A stretch of 64,000 nucleotides of DNA, from positions 41,538,658 through 41,602,657 of the forward strand of contig CM064433.1 in assembly GCA_032690845.1 (NCBI GenBank), in the 5' to 3' direction. The notes beneath the pieces are model-generated. The model saw nothing but the letters and a program-made list of their open reading frames with translations, searched no databases and had not been told where the DNA came from. The stretch comes from Eleusine coracana subsp. coracana. Taxonomy: Eukaryota; Streptophyta; Magnoliopsida; Poales; Poaceae. A program made the position numbers and the translations under genes. Of this stretch, positions 32,513 through 41,883 are shown piece after piece. Every line of letters starts with the position of its first letter. Position 1 is the first letter of the stretch.

Positions 32513-33055
32513 ATGCAAAAATATTTGTTCTGATTCGGACTCCTCTACGCAGGTCTCTGTGTGGGGCCGATATCTCCTATCTTTGAAGTCAAAATAATAT
32601 CATCCACGTATGTTCCGAGAAGGTCTCGACGGGGTCTACAACTTTCATGTTTTAACATTTCCCATTAGAGCATGTTTTCAAGTCCAAAATCGCGTCGCAA
32701 TGTAGTGCTATTTCTATTCTACGTGAATTGATTTTTCTTATCGGATAAAACTTCTATAAATCTTTAGCCATTGGGTCACGATATTGGTCTTGCATGTTGG
32801 GCTTCATACAGGTTCAATGGTGTCTTGTAGGAGTCATGAGCTTGTGAAAATCTCTCTTTAGATAGAGAATTGGGCTTCACATCGGAACTTCTCATATTTG
32901 AGCATTTTTAATGTCATTTCACTTAATTTTGCAACATAGCACTCAAACGACAATATATACGAAAATCTTGCAAAAATATTTGTTTTGATTCGGACTCCTC
33001 TACGCAGGTCTCTGTGCGGGGCCGATATCTCCTACCTCTGAAGTCAAAATAATAT
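32513..33055. repeat. Pair of ~85-bp direct repeats
   Basis: TGCAAAAATATTTGTT, GATTCGGACTCCTCTACGCA, GGTCTCTGTG.GGGGCCGATA and GTCAAAATAATAT occur at about 32514-32600 and again at about 32970-33055, separated by some 370 bases. They may be LTR-internal or subterminal repeats of a retroelement. No coding sequence accompanies them. Confidence 0.8.
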
Positions 33056-33112
33056 GACAACTAGTCAAAATTATGACGACTAGTTTAGAAAACAAGGAGT
33101 ATACAGAAAAAA

Positions 33113-33535
33113 AAAGAAAAGAATAGAAAAGTCAAAATTTACTGTCAGTGCGGGTTGCCGAATCAACAACCATCCAACGCTTTAAGACCCTTGACCTGTA
33201 TGGCAACATGTATCCAATATCCTAGGATATGATCCGTGTCGCCACACTAGCCTTACTTAGCCCGCTTTCTTTATTGAGCATGTACCGATCGCCTATGTAG
33301 AATAGATAAGTAGTACAGAGAGAGAAGGATAAGAATAGAAAAGTCAAAATTTGCTCTCAGTGCGGGTTGCCGAATCAACGATCAGCCAACGCTCTAAGAT
33401 CCCCGACCTGTACAGCAGCATGTATCCGATATTATAGGATATGGTCTATGTCGCCACACTAGCCTCACTTAGCCCGCTTTCATCATTGAGCATCAATCGC
33501 CTACGTAGAATAGATAAGTAGTACAAAGAGACAAG
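33113..33535. repeat. Tandem duplication, unit ~210 bp
   Basis: Two consecutive units start near 33120 and 33335 with AGAATAGAAAAGTCAAAATT. They share GTGCGGGTTGCCGAATCAAC, TCGCCACACTAGCC.CACTT, AGCCCGCTTTC and AGAATAGATAAGTAGTACA. Divergence is roughly 10 percent by eye. Confidence 0.85.
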
Positions 33536-34200
33536 AAAGAGAATAGAATAGGAACATCATATATATATCATAAGCAGATATATTATAGGCCGCAAGTATA
33601 TGGCATATATATGGCCACAAGTAAATAATACTATGGATATAGTGCAGTTAATTACTAAGCATACAAGCAGCAAGTAAACTACAAGTATGGTGACAAGTAA
33701 ATAATACTATGGATTATTTAGAAATGACAGCAAAAAGAATATAGGCAGCAAGTAAACTACAAGCATTTTTAGATCCTATCACAAAGAAAATGAAGATCAC
33801 ATAGATGTAAACAGGCAACAAGCAAGCAAAATAAACCATGTCCAGAATAGCAACAGCAAAATATCAACAACATGGATATCAACAGCAGCAGCAAATGAAC
33901 CATGTCCAGAACAGTGAGAAAGTTCAGATATATAAAGTGAGCATTTTCAGATCCTAGTAAACAGTGGCAGCAGAAAATGGCAAGTATTATAAGAGAGCAG
34001 GTTTGAACTGAACTTAACCTAAATAATATAAGAGCAGGCTTCAACTGAAATTAACCTAAATAATATGAGTGCAGCAGCAAGCATAATAAGACAGACGTCT
34101 TTGCACCATAAAAATAGACGACTGTGCACCGCATAGTGATCCATGTTTCAACTAAGAGCATACATACTGATCCATGTTTCAACTAAGAGCATACGTAAGG
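33536..34200. other. AT-rich stretch with short dispersed repeats
   Basis: Phrases such as CAAGTAAATAATACTATGGA, GGCAGCAAGTAAACTACAAG, CATGTCCAGAA and TGATCCATGTTTCAACTAAG each occur two or more times. No gene is seen. Confidence 0.5.
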
Positions 34201-34435
34201 ACAAGCATTGTCGCATTTCATCGAACAAGAACAGAGAGGAGGGAACCGGCAGTCGGGTGCACCTGGTCGTCGATGGGTAGGAGGGCGTCGGAGAGGAGGG
34301 GAGAGGGGAGGAAGACAAGGGTGCAGCGCTTACCAAAGAGAAGGCGGAGGCCATTGAAGAGGGGGAGGCCCTCGCGGCAATGGTCAGCGAGTTCGAGGAG
34401 GGGGAGGAAGCCGGCGCGTGCATCGTCAAAGAGAG

Positions 34436-34870
34436 GGAGCCCCTCGCGGCGGAGCTCGAGAAGGAGGGGACCCACACGGTGGCCGTCGACGAGGAGGCGG
34501 TGGACAAAGGGCCGAGGAGGCGGGGACGCGGTCGGGGAGGAGGCGGCGAAGCCCGCACGGCGGTCATCAAGGCCTAGAAAGAGGAGGGGGCCCGCACGGT
34601 GGCCGTCGACATGGAGGCGGTGAACGAAGGGCCAAGGAGGCGGGGGCGCGGGCGAGGAGGAGGCGGTGGAGCCCGCACGGCGGTCGTCAAGGCCGAGAAA
34701 GAGGAGGGGGGGGGGGGCGCACGGTGGCTGCCGACGAGGAGGCAGCGGATGGAGGGCCGAGGAAGCGAGGGCGCAATCGGGGAGAAGGTGGTGGAGCCCG
34801 TGCGGCGGTCATCGAGGCCGAGAAAGAGGAGGGGGGGCCCGTACGGTGGCCATCGACGAGGAACATAGCG
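34436..34870. repeat. GC-rich minisatellite, unit ~120-125 bp, about 3.5 copies
   Basis: CGGTC(A/G)TC(A/G)AGGCC followed by GAGAAAGAGGAGGGGG recurs at 34561, 34681 and 34806. CACGGTGGC.G.CGACGAGGA, GGGCCGAGGAAGCG and GGAGCCCG are at matching offsets, and a diverged unit starts near 34440. All six frames stay open over long stretches because of composition and the repeats. The surrounding GC-rich block (34200-35090) could be an exon of a captured gene, but I recognise no domain. Confidence 0.7.
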
Positions 34871-35094
34871 GTGATCGGGGACGGAGAGGGGACCCATGCT
34901 CGTCGCTGAGACGGCAACACTCGGGGAGGCGGAGGGTCATCGACAAGCAGAGGAGGAGCATGCCGTAATGGGAGGAGGAGGCCAATGGCTACGGTGCTCG
35001 GAGAGGAGGGGAAGCGGTGCTCGGGGAGGCGGAAGTCGGGCAGCCTGTCGGCGTCAAAGAATAGCGTCGGAAGTTAGGGTTTGGGCCCTGCCGC

Positions 35095-35190
35095 ACCCCT
35101 GCTTATATGAGGGTGGCCACTTTAGCAGCGGTTCACAAAGCCAACCGCCGCTACTAAGGAATAGCGGTGATTGGATTTTTGAGGCCGCCG
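35095..35190. repeat. CACTA-type subterminal repeat fragment (CCGCCGCTA motifs)
   Basis: GGCCACTTTAGCAGCGGTT, CCAACCGCCGCTACTAA, AATAGCGGTGATTGG and GCCGCCGCTAAAA lie together here. They are the same motif family as the hairpin at 39056-39222, and the order TATA-like / GG.CACTTT.TAGCAGCGG is the same as at 39036-39065. This suggests a second end fragment of the element family that includes C2. Confidence 0.5.
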
Positions 35191-35576
35191 CTAAAAAGTG
35201 TCAGTTTTTTTTTAAAAAAAATAGTGTTATTCATTTTCCAAAAATTATATTATTCATTTTAGCCCCTGTTTTTTTTATAAATAATATTTTAGCCCTGGAA
35301 TTTTACAAAGGAACCCTTGAGTTCATTATTAATTATGTTTTAGTCTTGTCTTTTTACACTTAGGCCCCTGTACTTAATAAAAATTAATGCTAGGTCCTAA
35401 AATTTTGTAGAAACAACCATATTCTTTTTATTAATTACATTTGAGTCCTAATATTTTTACACTTTAATTTTGTTTTGGTCCTGGATTTTTGTAGAAACAC
35501 CCCTACACTTTTTAAAAATTATAGTTTTAGTCCTCTTATTATCCTTGCTCTTCTTATTAATGCTAGGTCCTCGTAT
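35191..35576. other. AT-rich spacer with imperfect repeats
   Basis: Loose repeats around TTTTAGTCCT, TTTTGTAGAAACA.CC and TTAGCCCCTG recur through the stretch. There is no gene. It replaces the DUF4216 part of the transposase that is present in C1. Confidence 0.45.
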
Positions 35577-38276
35577 TAATGTACCCGTAATACGAGGTCG
35601 TCTGGTCCTTTTCGTTAATGGCTTCTACTCCTACACCGCTGTTTTGACACTTGCTCTTCTTATCCTTCTGTTGGATGTAGAAGGTAAAACTATTGATGTC
35701 GTATGCATGAAAGGTAACCATGGTTCTTCTCGATCGGTTAGCTAACTTAATATTTTCTCTTCCATGGACTCACCACTTGGAAGGTCTCGGGAGCTAAACC
35801 ATGATGTGAAAGAGCGCTTGTGCTCATCAATAATCCATTTATCCGTCGCATCCTTGTTGTTCCGGCGGAGCTCTAACAGATGTTTCTCAAAGTACGGTCC
35901 CACAATCTATGTCTGTTGCAATATGCTGAAATGTGCTTGATCCACTCATTTGAAGTCACGGTCGATGAACGATCTACGTCCTTTCGTACCTTTTCTAGAT
36001 AATCTACCCTCATGATGAGACACAAGGAGACCAATTGATCTGCTACCATCATTAATGTAATCCAAGCAACATTCGATGATCTACTCAGTTGTGTTGCCCT
36101 CGATCATAGAACCCTCTGGATGTGAACGAGTACGTACATAGCATTTCAATACATACATGAACCTCTCAAATGGAAACATCTGATGCAAGTAGATGTGGCC
36201 CAATGCAGAGATCTGGTCAACAATATGAATCATGAAGTGTTCCATCATATCAAAAAAGGAGTAGCAAAGGCGTTAAAGAAGTAGCAAAGGCGAGTTACAG
36301 CCAACTTTAGCCATGGTGATTTAACAGCTCTTATAGCAATAGGGAGAAACACCGAAAACATTATGTGGCAATTATGAGTGTTGTACCCACTTATCTTTAA
36401 CTCTTCCATGTTTACAAGATTCTTGATATTCAATGAGAAACCTGTCAGTACTTTAATCCCACTGAGGCTGAGTCCATCGTTTGTCTTACCGGGTTGGTCG
36501 AGCATAAGTCAGGTACTACTGTAACATACACCCTTTCCAATATGCATCCAGTCAAAGGCATGATTCACTTCCAATTCTTTCCAATAATTGAAATATATGA
36601 AGAAAATGGATTTCTTCTTAAACGGCGTGAGAACTTTTGCCTTTTTGACTCCCTTCATCGGCTTTCCAAAAATAACACTAATATTTTTAACAAGGTCAAA
36701 CACAACCCTGCCAGTCCGATGTTGAGGTTCTATGTCGTTCTCAACATTGCCATCAAAGTGTCTAGCCATCACGCGATATCTGTGTTTTGCTGGTAAGAAT
36801 CAGCGGTTTCGCGTATACACTAGCTTCTAGGATGTTGGAAGGTACACATGGGATGTATCATCAACGCATACGAAACATGCCGCCTTTCCTTTGACCTGTC
36901 CTGATAGCGCTCTTAGTGTCGGGGAATCACTTACCGTGCAAAAAATAATTGCTGTGAGCGTGAAGTACTCTCTTCATTACTCATCCCATATACGGATCCC
37001 CTCCAACCACAGTTTCTGCATGTCTTCGAACAATGGTACTAAGAACACGTCTATGTCGCTACCAGGTTCTTGAGGCCCAGATATAAGAGTGGTCAGCAGT
37101 AGATACTTATGCTTATGACATAACCATGGTGGAATGTTGTACATTGCTAGTATCACTGGCCAAGTGCTATGCGGATTCCTCATTTGACCAAATGGGTTCA
37201 TCCCGTCTGTACTCAATGCAAACCATATGTTCCTTTCCTTATTAGAGAAGTCTCGATGATCTTCATAACACTTTTTTCACTGTGTTCCATCTGCGGGATG
37301 CCTGAGCTTACTGTCCCCCTTGCATGCATGCCATGTCATCATTGCCGCATCTCTTGGGTTGGCGAACTAGTGTCTGATGCGATCGATCATGGGTAAGTAC
37401 CACATGACTAAGGCATGAACCTTACTATCATCACTGTCATCGATGATAGAACTTTTTTTCTTCTTTCTCCCCTTAGTTGTATTCTTCATGCCATCATCGG
37501 CATCACAATCATTGTTCCTCTTGTAACGATTGTGTTTGCACCTTGGGCATCTCATAGCGTCCTGATGCTCCTTTCGATACAATATGCAATGATTTGGACA
37601 CGCGTGAATTTTTTGTTCGGCCAACGAAAGTGCGGAAATCAGTTTCTTAGCAAGGTATGTTGTCCTTGGCAACAAGTTGGGCTTCGGCAGCGCATCGGAA
37701 ATAAGTTCCAACAAATCCATGAAACTAGCATCCGACCTGCCATGCATGGCCTTCAGCTTCATCAGCTCAAGTACAGTACACAACACGGTGAACTCTTTAT
37801 CACATCCCTTAGATTCATCATATAATGGATCCTTTAATGCCTTCTCTATTCTATGAAAATTATCAAGCCCTTTAGTTGTACCGGCATTGATCAACACCTG
37901 TGGCTCAACGTGAAAAAACAACTCCTCAACATCAAAATTAGCTTCACCAGACAACTCCGTCACACCTGCACCAGGCGAATTGACAGCCTCGACTTCAACT
38001 TCAATATGCTCATCAAATTCCATATCGACCACACTGTTCTCACCATGTTTTTTCCACCTCGTATACCCCTCAACAAAACCCCTCCACACCAAGTCTGATT
38101 TGATTACCTCTATATCATTCCACAGTTTCTGATTCTTGCAATCAAAACATGGATAATATATATCAGTTGTCCGTTCATGTCGAGCATGTTGTCCGGCCCC
38201 TTGGACGAATTTGGAACCTTCGCGCAAAAATATTGGACCTGGTCTTGGCGCCTCGTACATCGAAGATCTATCCCTC
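35577..38276 (-). pseudogene. CACTA TNP2-type transposase pseudogene, copy C2
   Basis: This is a close relative of C1. 38276-37367 gives an unbroken transposase-associated plus Transposase_21 N-terminal region (TTDIYYPCFDCKNQKLW, EGYTRWKKHGEN, HCILYRKEHQDAMRCPRCK). Pieces follow at 37216-36977 (WPVILAMYNIPPWLCHKHKY), 36772-36509 and 36505-36245 (DUF4218). Compared with C1 it keeps the frame through the CPC..C motif. However, the initiator ATG is changed (DRS preceded by AGG), there is a ~140-bp deletion near 36470 and an ~85-bp deletion near 36250, and there is no DUF4216. In-frame stops separate the segments. It is not functional. Confidence 0.9.
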
Positions 38277-39055
38277 GCGAACAACCTTGAACGAAAACCC
38301 AAAAATTATTAAAATTCATTAATTAATTATGTGCGACAAAAAATTTAAACATTCACTAAATATTACATGAAATGAGCAATATTATGCAAGGTAAAATATG
38401 ACAAAAAACAAATTATTTTATATTTTATTTAACTTTTATCACCATCTATCCAAAAAATATTAGATATTAATTATTAATTATGTGTAACAAAAAATTTAAA
38501 TATTCACTAAATATATAAACATTGAAAAATAAATTACATGAAGTGAGAAATATTATATAAGGTACAATGAAACAAACATCAAATTATTTTATATATTAAG
38601 TAACTTTTATCAAGAAATAAAAAAAAAATTAACATCCCTCTTGCCCTAATACTACATTCTCTCTCTTCTAAAAACCAAACTAGATCTAGATTCTCATTGA
38701 CATAAAAGATGCTAGATATAGTAATTTTTTAGCGTAGCGCTGAAAAGGGATGATGTATGCCTTCGTAAACTTCAACTACAGCCCAATAGAACCATCCAAA
38801 TCAAAAGAATTTAGCTAAAATTTGATGAAAACCTAACAAACTTAAAACCCAAAATTCAACTGGATTTCGAAATGAGAGACAAAAAGAACCTATGGGATGA
38901 GTTCCCCTTACCTCACAGATCAAATTTTAGCAAAAAAATAATGAACTCAAAACCTTCCCCCCTTGATTTTCGTGATTTGCCCAAATTTTTGGGTCGCCAC
39001 TGTTTGAGTGAAACGGGAAACTGTCAGAACGCTCTATTTATAGCCTGGGCACTTT
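38277..39055 (-). promoter_or_regulatory. Leader and probable promoter of CACTA copy C2
   Basis: 38277-38782 is the AT-rich leader shared with C1. From 38783 to 39055 C2 continues beyond the point where C1 is cut. A minus-strand TATA-like TATAAATAG at 39034-39042 lies about 30 bases above a plausible start of transcription, reading toward the transposase. No protein is encoded, although short open frames occur at 38872-39102. Confidence 0.45.
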
Positions 39056-39222
39056 GTAGCAGCGGTTGGAATTATCAACCACCACTACTATACATTAAAT
39101 AGCGGCGGTTGACATTGTCAATCGCCGCTATAAACCTGTGCCATTTATAGCGGTGGTTGACAATGTCAACCGCCGCTATTTAGTGCATAGTAGCAGCAGT
39201 TGGTAATTCCAACCACCGCTAC
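39056..39222. repeat. Large hairpin: 79-bp inverted repeat arms, 9-bp loop
   Basis: Arms 39056-39134 and 39144-39222 are exactly the same length with no gap and pair at 68 of 79 positions. All 11 differences between arm 1 and the reverse complement of arm 2 are transitions. The arms are built from GTAGC(A/G)G(C/T)GGTTGG and AATAGCGGCGGTTGACATTG units, the subterminal motif of this CACTA family. It lies directly upstream of the C2 transposase promoter. Confidence 0.9.
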
Positions 39223-39240
39223 TCACAACGCGGCAGGCCC

Positions 39241-39434
39241 CCTAGTAGGTAGATATTTTATCAGAACTATATATAAGAGAGACGCTGCAGATGACGAGCT
39301 GTGAGATGTGACTTGGAGAGAAGTGAACAATCTACCATGGTATTCACGGTATCAAGGCAAATCTGATGTAAGGTGCCCCTTGCCAGAAGCAGCTCCGCGT
39401 GACAAAGAGTGTGTTTGCATAGGCCGCCAAGGAG
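39241..39434 (+). repeat. R unit fragment (R6)
   Basis: This matches the start of R9 (63049-63235): GTAG.TATTTTATCAGAAC, TATATA, GACGCTGCAGATGACGAGC, GAAGTGAACAATCTACCA, GGTATTCACGGTAT and GACAAAGAGTGTGTT. It begins at the end of the C2 subterminal region and is cut at about 39434 by another CACTA end fragment. Confidence 0.75.
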
Positions 39435-39701
39435 ATGTGGTGGTGGAGACGGCCAACACCTAGGGTTAGGGCTGTCCTAGCACCTTTTGGTGCGGGTCCC
39501 TTCTTTTTTTTTGTATGGGCTAGAGGTGCAGTATTAATGGCATAGCCCGCCACTACGGTTCATTTTTTCATGTAACTTGTATGTTCTTAGTGACGGGAAA
39601 ATGGAGCATCAAGAATTTTATATCAAATTTTAATATAACTAATAAAGTCTGCCACTAAGGTAGGTTATGGCCTATTGCAACAAATAGATATTGTAGTAGT
39701 G
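39435..39701. mobile_element. CACTA end fragment (...TTGTAGTAGTG terminus)
   Basis: The stretch ends TATTGTAGTAGTG at 39701, the complement of a CACTACTACAATA terminus. It contains subterminal CCCGCCACTA, TTAGTGACGGG and TGCCACTAAGG motifs. The family differs from both the CACTACCGG element and C2. No partner end is identified in the window. Confidence 0.6.
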
Positions 39702-39944
39702 ATATGTATATGAAATAATATTAAAATTTTACCGATTTCTTTACTTTGTTTTCACTGAGATTGGTTAGGGTGCATTTTATGGGGCTCCTTGGACATGCGG
39801 GATTTGTCCTCTAGTAGCCTCAGATTTTAAGTTGCAAGGATACAAATCATATCCACTGACCTCCAATTCAACATAATCCCTAAACCGAACGAAATTCCCC
39901 AAGAACCCCGTTTGCCTTAATAAATTGAGTTAACCTTTATTCCC
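39702..39944. other. Unassigned spacer
   Basis: AT-rich sequence with no gene or repeat recognised. Confidence 0.35.
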
Positions 39945-39994
39945 TGAATTTTACACTCAGTTAACCAGTACAAGTAGTAGGTGGAGATTTTATT
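39945..39994 (+). repeat. R unit R7, left part, interrupted by the MULE
   Basis: GAATTTTACACTCAGTTAAC and GTAGTAGGTGGAGATTTTAT match the start of R9 at 63027-63066. The unit continues on the far side of the MULE at 48012. The 9 bases GATTTTATT (39986-39994) are the left target-site duplication. Confidence 0.85.
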
Positions 39995-40074
39995 TTTTTT
40001 AAATAATATTATTTTAATAAAGAATTGCATATAAGGGGTACAGAATGTGGAAATTGCAAAAATAAAGGCTTGTC

Positions 40075-40260
40075 GGGCATGGGGGAACCGACTAGTATGG
40101 AGTCGGTTTTCCAGTTCCCGATTTCCCTCGTGGTGCTGACCTGGCACTCATCTCGCCCGTGGTGGGGGACTTTTTGGAGGCAAATAGACCTATCGGTCAC
40201 TAGCCAACCGATTAGTCAACTAGTCGGTTTTGCAGTGACCGACTAGTCCGGTCGGCATGC
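40075..40260. repeat. Left subterminal CCGACTAG/CTAGTCGG array of the MULE
   Basis: AACCGACTAG, GAGTCGGTT, AACCGATTAGTC, AACTAGTCGGTTTT and GACCGACTAGTCC occur in both orientations within about 180 bases. The right end of the element has the matching array, so these are likely transposase-binding sites. Confidence 0.75.
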
Positions 40261-40615
40261 ATTTGTGTCAAACAAGCTTGTTGTGCTTTGGCCAACCAAC
40301 TATTCTTTGAATTTTTGGCAATTTTTTTTCCAGTAGGGTAGTAATAGAAATAATATGAAAAATGAGTAAATGGTCAAGAAATACATAATATCATAAAGGT
40401 GGCACACTCATACATAGTCTTGACATAATGATACCAAACTAAAAACGATCGATTACATAGCAACATATTTAAGACAGGGACAGTACAATACATGAATATT
40501 GAAAAAGTGTTCAAAAATAATCGTAATACAACCTAGAGAACTGGAACAACATACATTTTTATAAGCTAGCAGTGCGCAGCATAACATGTGAATCGTGCGG
40601 ACTGGTGATGACTGA

Positions 40616-41698
40616 TCATCCATAATAGTAGTTCGATGACCCTGCATCGCCATAGTAGCCAGCACCACCGTAGAGTCCTGCAGAAGGTGGTGGTGGGGGT
40701 GGCGGACTCTTGGCTCGACCGGGTTTGTGGTGAGGGCAGCGACATAAGACGTTATCACATATGTGAGGGTCATCATCTGCTATACTAATTGTCATGGGAC
40801 TATTGTCTGATGATTGCTGACTGGAGGATCTAAGCAATTCTTTTAGTTAAAATATTTTGTTTTGTAAATAGGCAATGTAGAGTTGAGTAGGGCTAATAGG
40901 TTGTGGATCAATCCACCTTGAGAAGCCACAGTAAACAGCATAGAAGAGTTTTGAAAGAATAAAAAAAACGTCAAAAGGAAATATGCATGATACTACAAAC
41001 AAAATTTTCAAGGTAAAAGTAATATTGCACTCATATTAGGTAATGAGCAACGAAAGAATCAGCATCCGCTATTTGACTCTTCAGGACCATCATACATCTG
41101 TAGTACACAATTTAGGATATGATTGCATTTTGGCCAAGTAACCATGGTGCCATCATAGCCTTGGAAGGGATGTCGCTTCTCTTCCTTGGTTTCAAGTGGG
41201 AGGTCTGGGTCAGGTTCTAAGTAAAACGTTGGGCCTGGTTCATTGTTGAACTCCTAGAAGGGATCATCTATCTCTTTGCCTCTATTAAACCTACCCCTAC
41301 CCCCTTCCCCTTCCTGAAGAGGCCATATTTCCCGTGGAGTGGTGTTTTGGAGAAGAAGATGGGCGGTCCATTTTACAGGCAGTGTCAGATCTATGAATAA
41401 TTGGGTTTGCCATGTGCGGTTGTTTGCCGACTGCAATGATGCGATGCTCATCATTGGATTCCCTAGAAGACTGTTCTCCGGCTGCAATGATGCGTCTTTT
41501 CACATCATGAGGTGCAGCGTAGGATTCCCTGGACCACCATTCACTAGCCACAGTGATGCGTCTTTGCACGTCCTGAGGTGTAGCGTTGGATTCCCTAGAC
41601 GACTGCTCACCGACTGCAGTTTTGCGTCAGAGCATGTCGTGACCCGTAGCTTTGGATTCGCTAGTGCTTTAACAAATTCGTATGTGATGCAGATTTAA
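40616..41698 (-). pseudogene. GRF-type zinc-finger protein gene of the MULE, pseudogene
   Basis: Read on the minus strand, the gene first encodes imperfect 22-residue repeats (RRI..A.E..SRES, 41668-41393). An acidic, proline-containing segment follows (LEPDPDLPLETKEEKR). Then comes a GRF-like core: YDGTMVTWPKCNHILNCVLQ, then GC-stop-FFRC at about 41040-41070, where the family has GRRFF.C. After an intron-like AT-rich gap, 40915-40830 gives YCGFSRWIDPQPISP and LYIAYLQNKIF. The tail has a cysteine/histidine patch (CRCPHH), a P9 run and a Gly/Tyr-rich end (GLYGGAGYYGDAG). In-frame stops, for example within the core and after IF, show decay. Proteins of this layout occur near transposons in grasses. 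I infer a nucleic-acid-binding accessory role. Confidence 0.65.
41393..41668. repeat. 66-bp minisatellite within the GRF-type gene
   Basis: Units starting GGATTCCCTAGA or GGATTCCCTGGA at about 41456, 41522 and 41588 are 66 bases apart and share GC(A/C)(A/G)TGATGCGTCTTT and TGAGGTG.AGCGT. Partial units flank them. Being a multiple of three, the unit keeps the minus-strand frame and yields a 22-residue repeat. Confidence 0.8.
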
Positions 41699-41883
41699 TC
41701 TATTCGTTCTTGTGTGTCGCACTAATGTAGTCATGATTAGCACCCACAATGTTTTAAGAGGATTACATTTTTCCAACAAACATTAAACACAATACTCCGA
41801 GTTACATCGTATGATTAATAGATAGAATACAAGTTCTACCAATACAATAAAATACAATGCATTTCAAATCAATCCACACCAGA

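Noticed and set aside
32134..33535. Repeats considered as a CRISPR-like array
   Set aside because: Units are long tandem duplications without short palindromic repeats or unique spacers, in a plant genome.
34148..34968. Arg/Gly- or Pro-rich frames of up to 163 codons
   Set aside because: Produced by a minisatellite open in all frames. No start context, splice signals or domain supports one of them.
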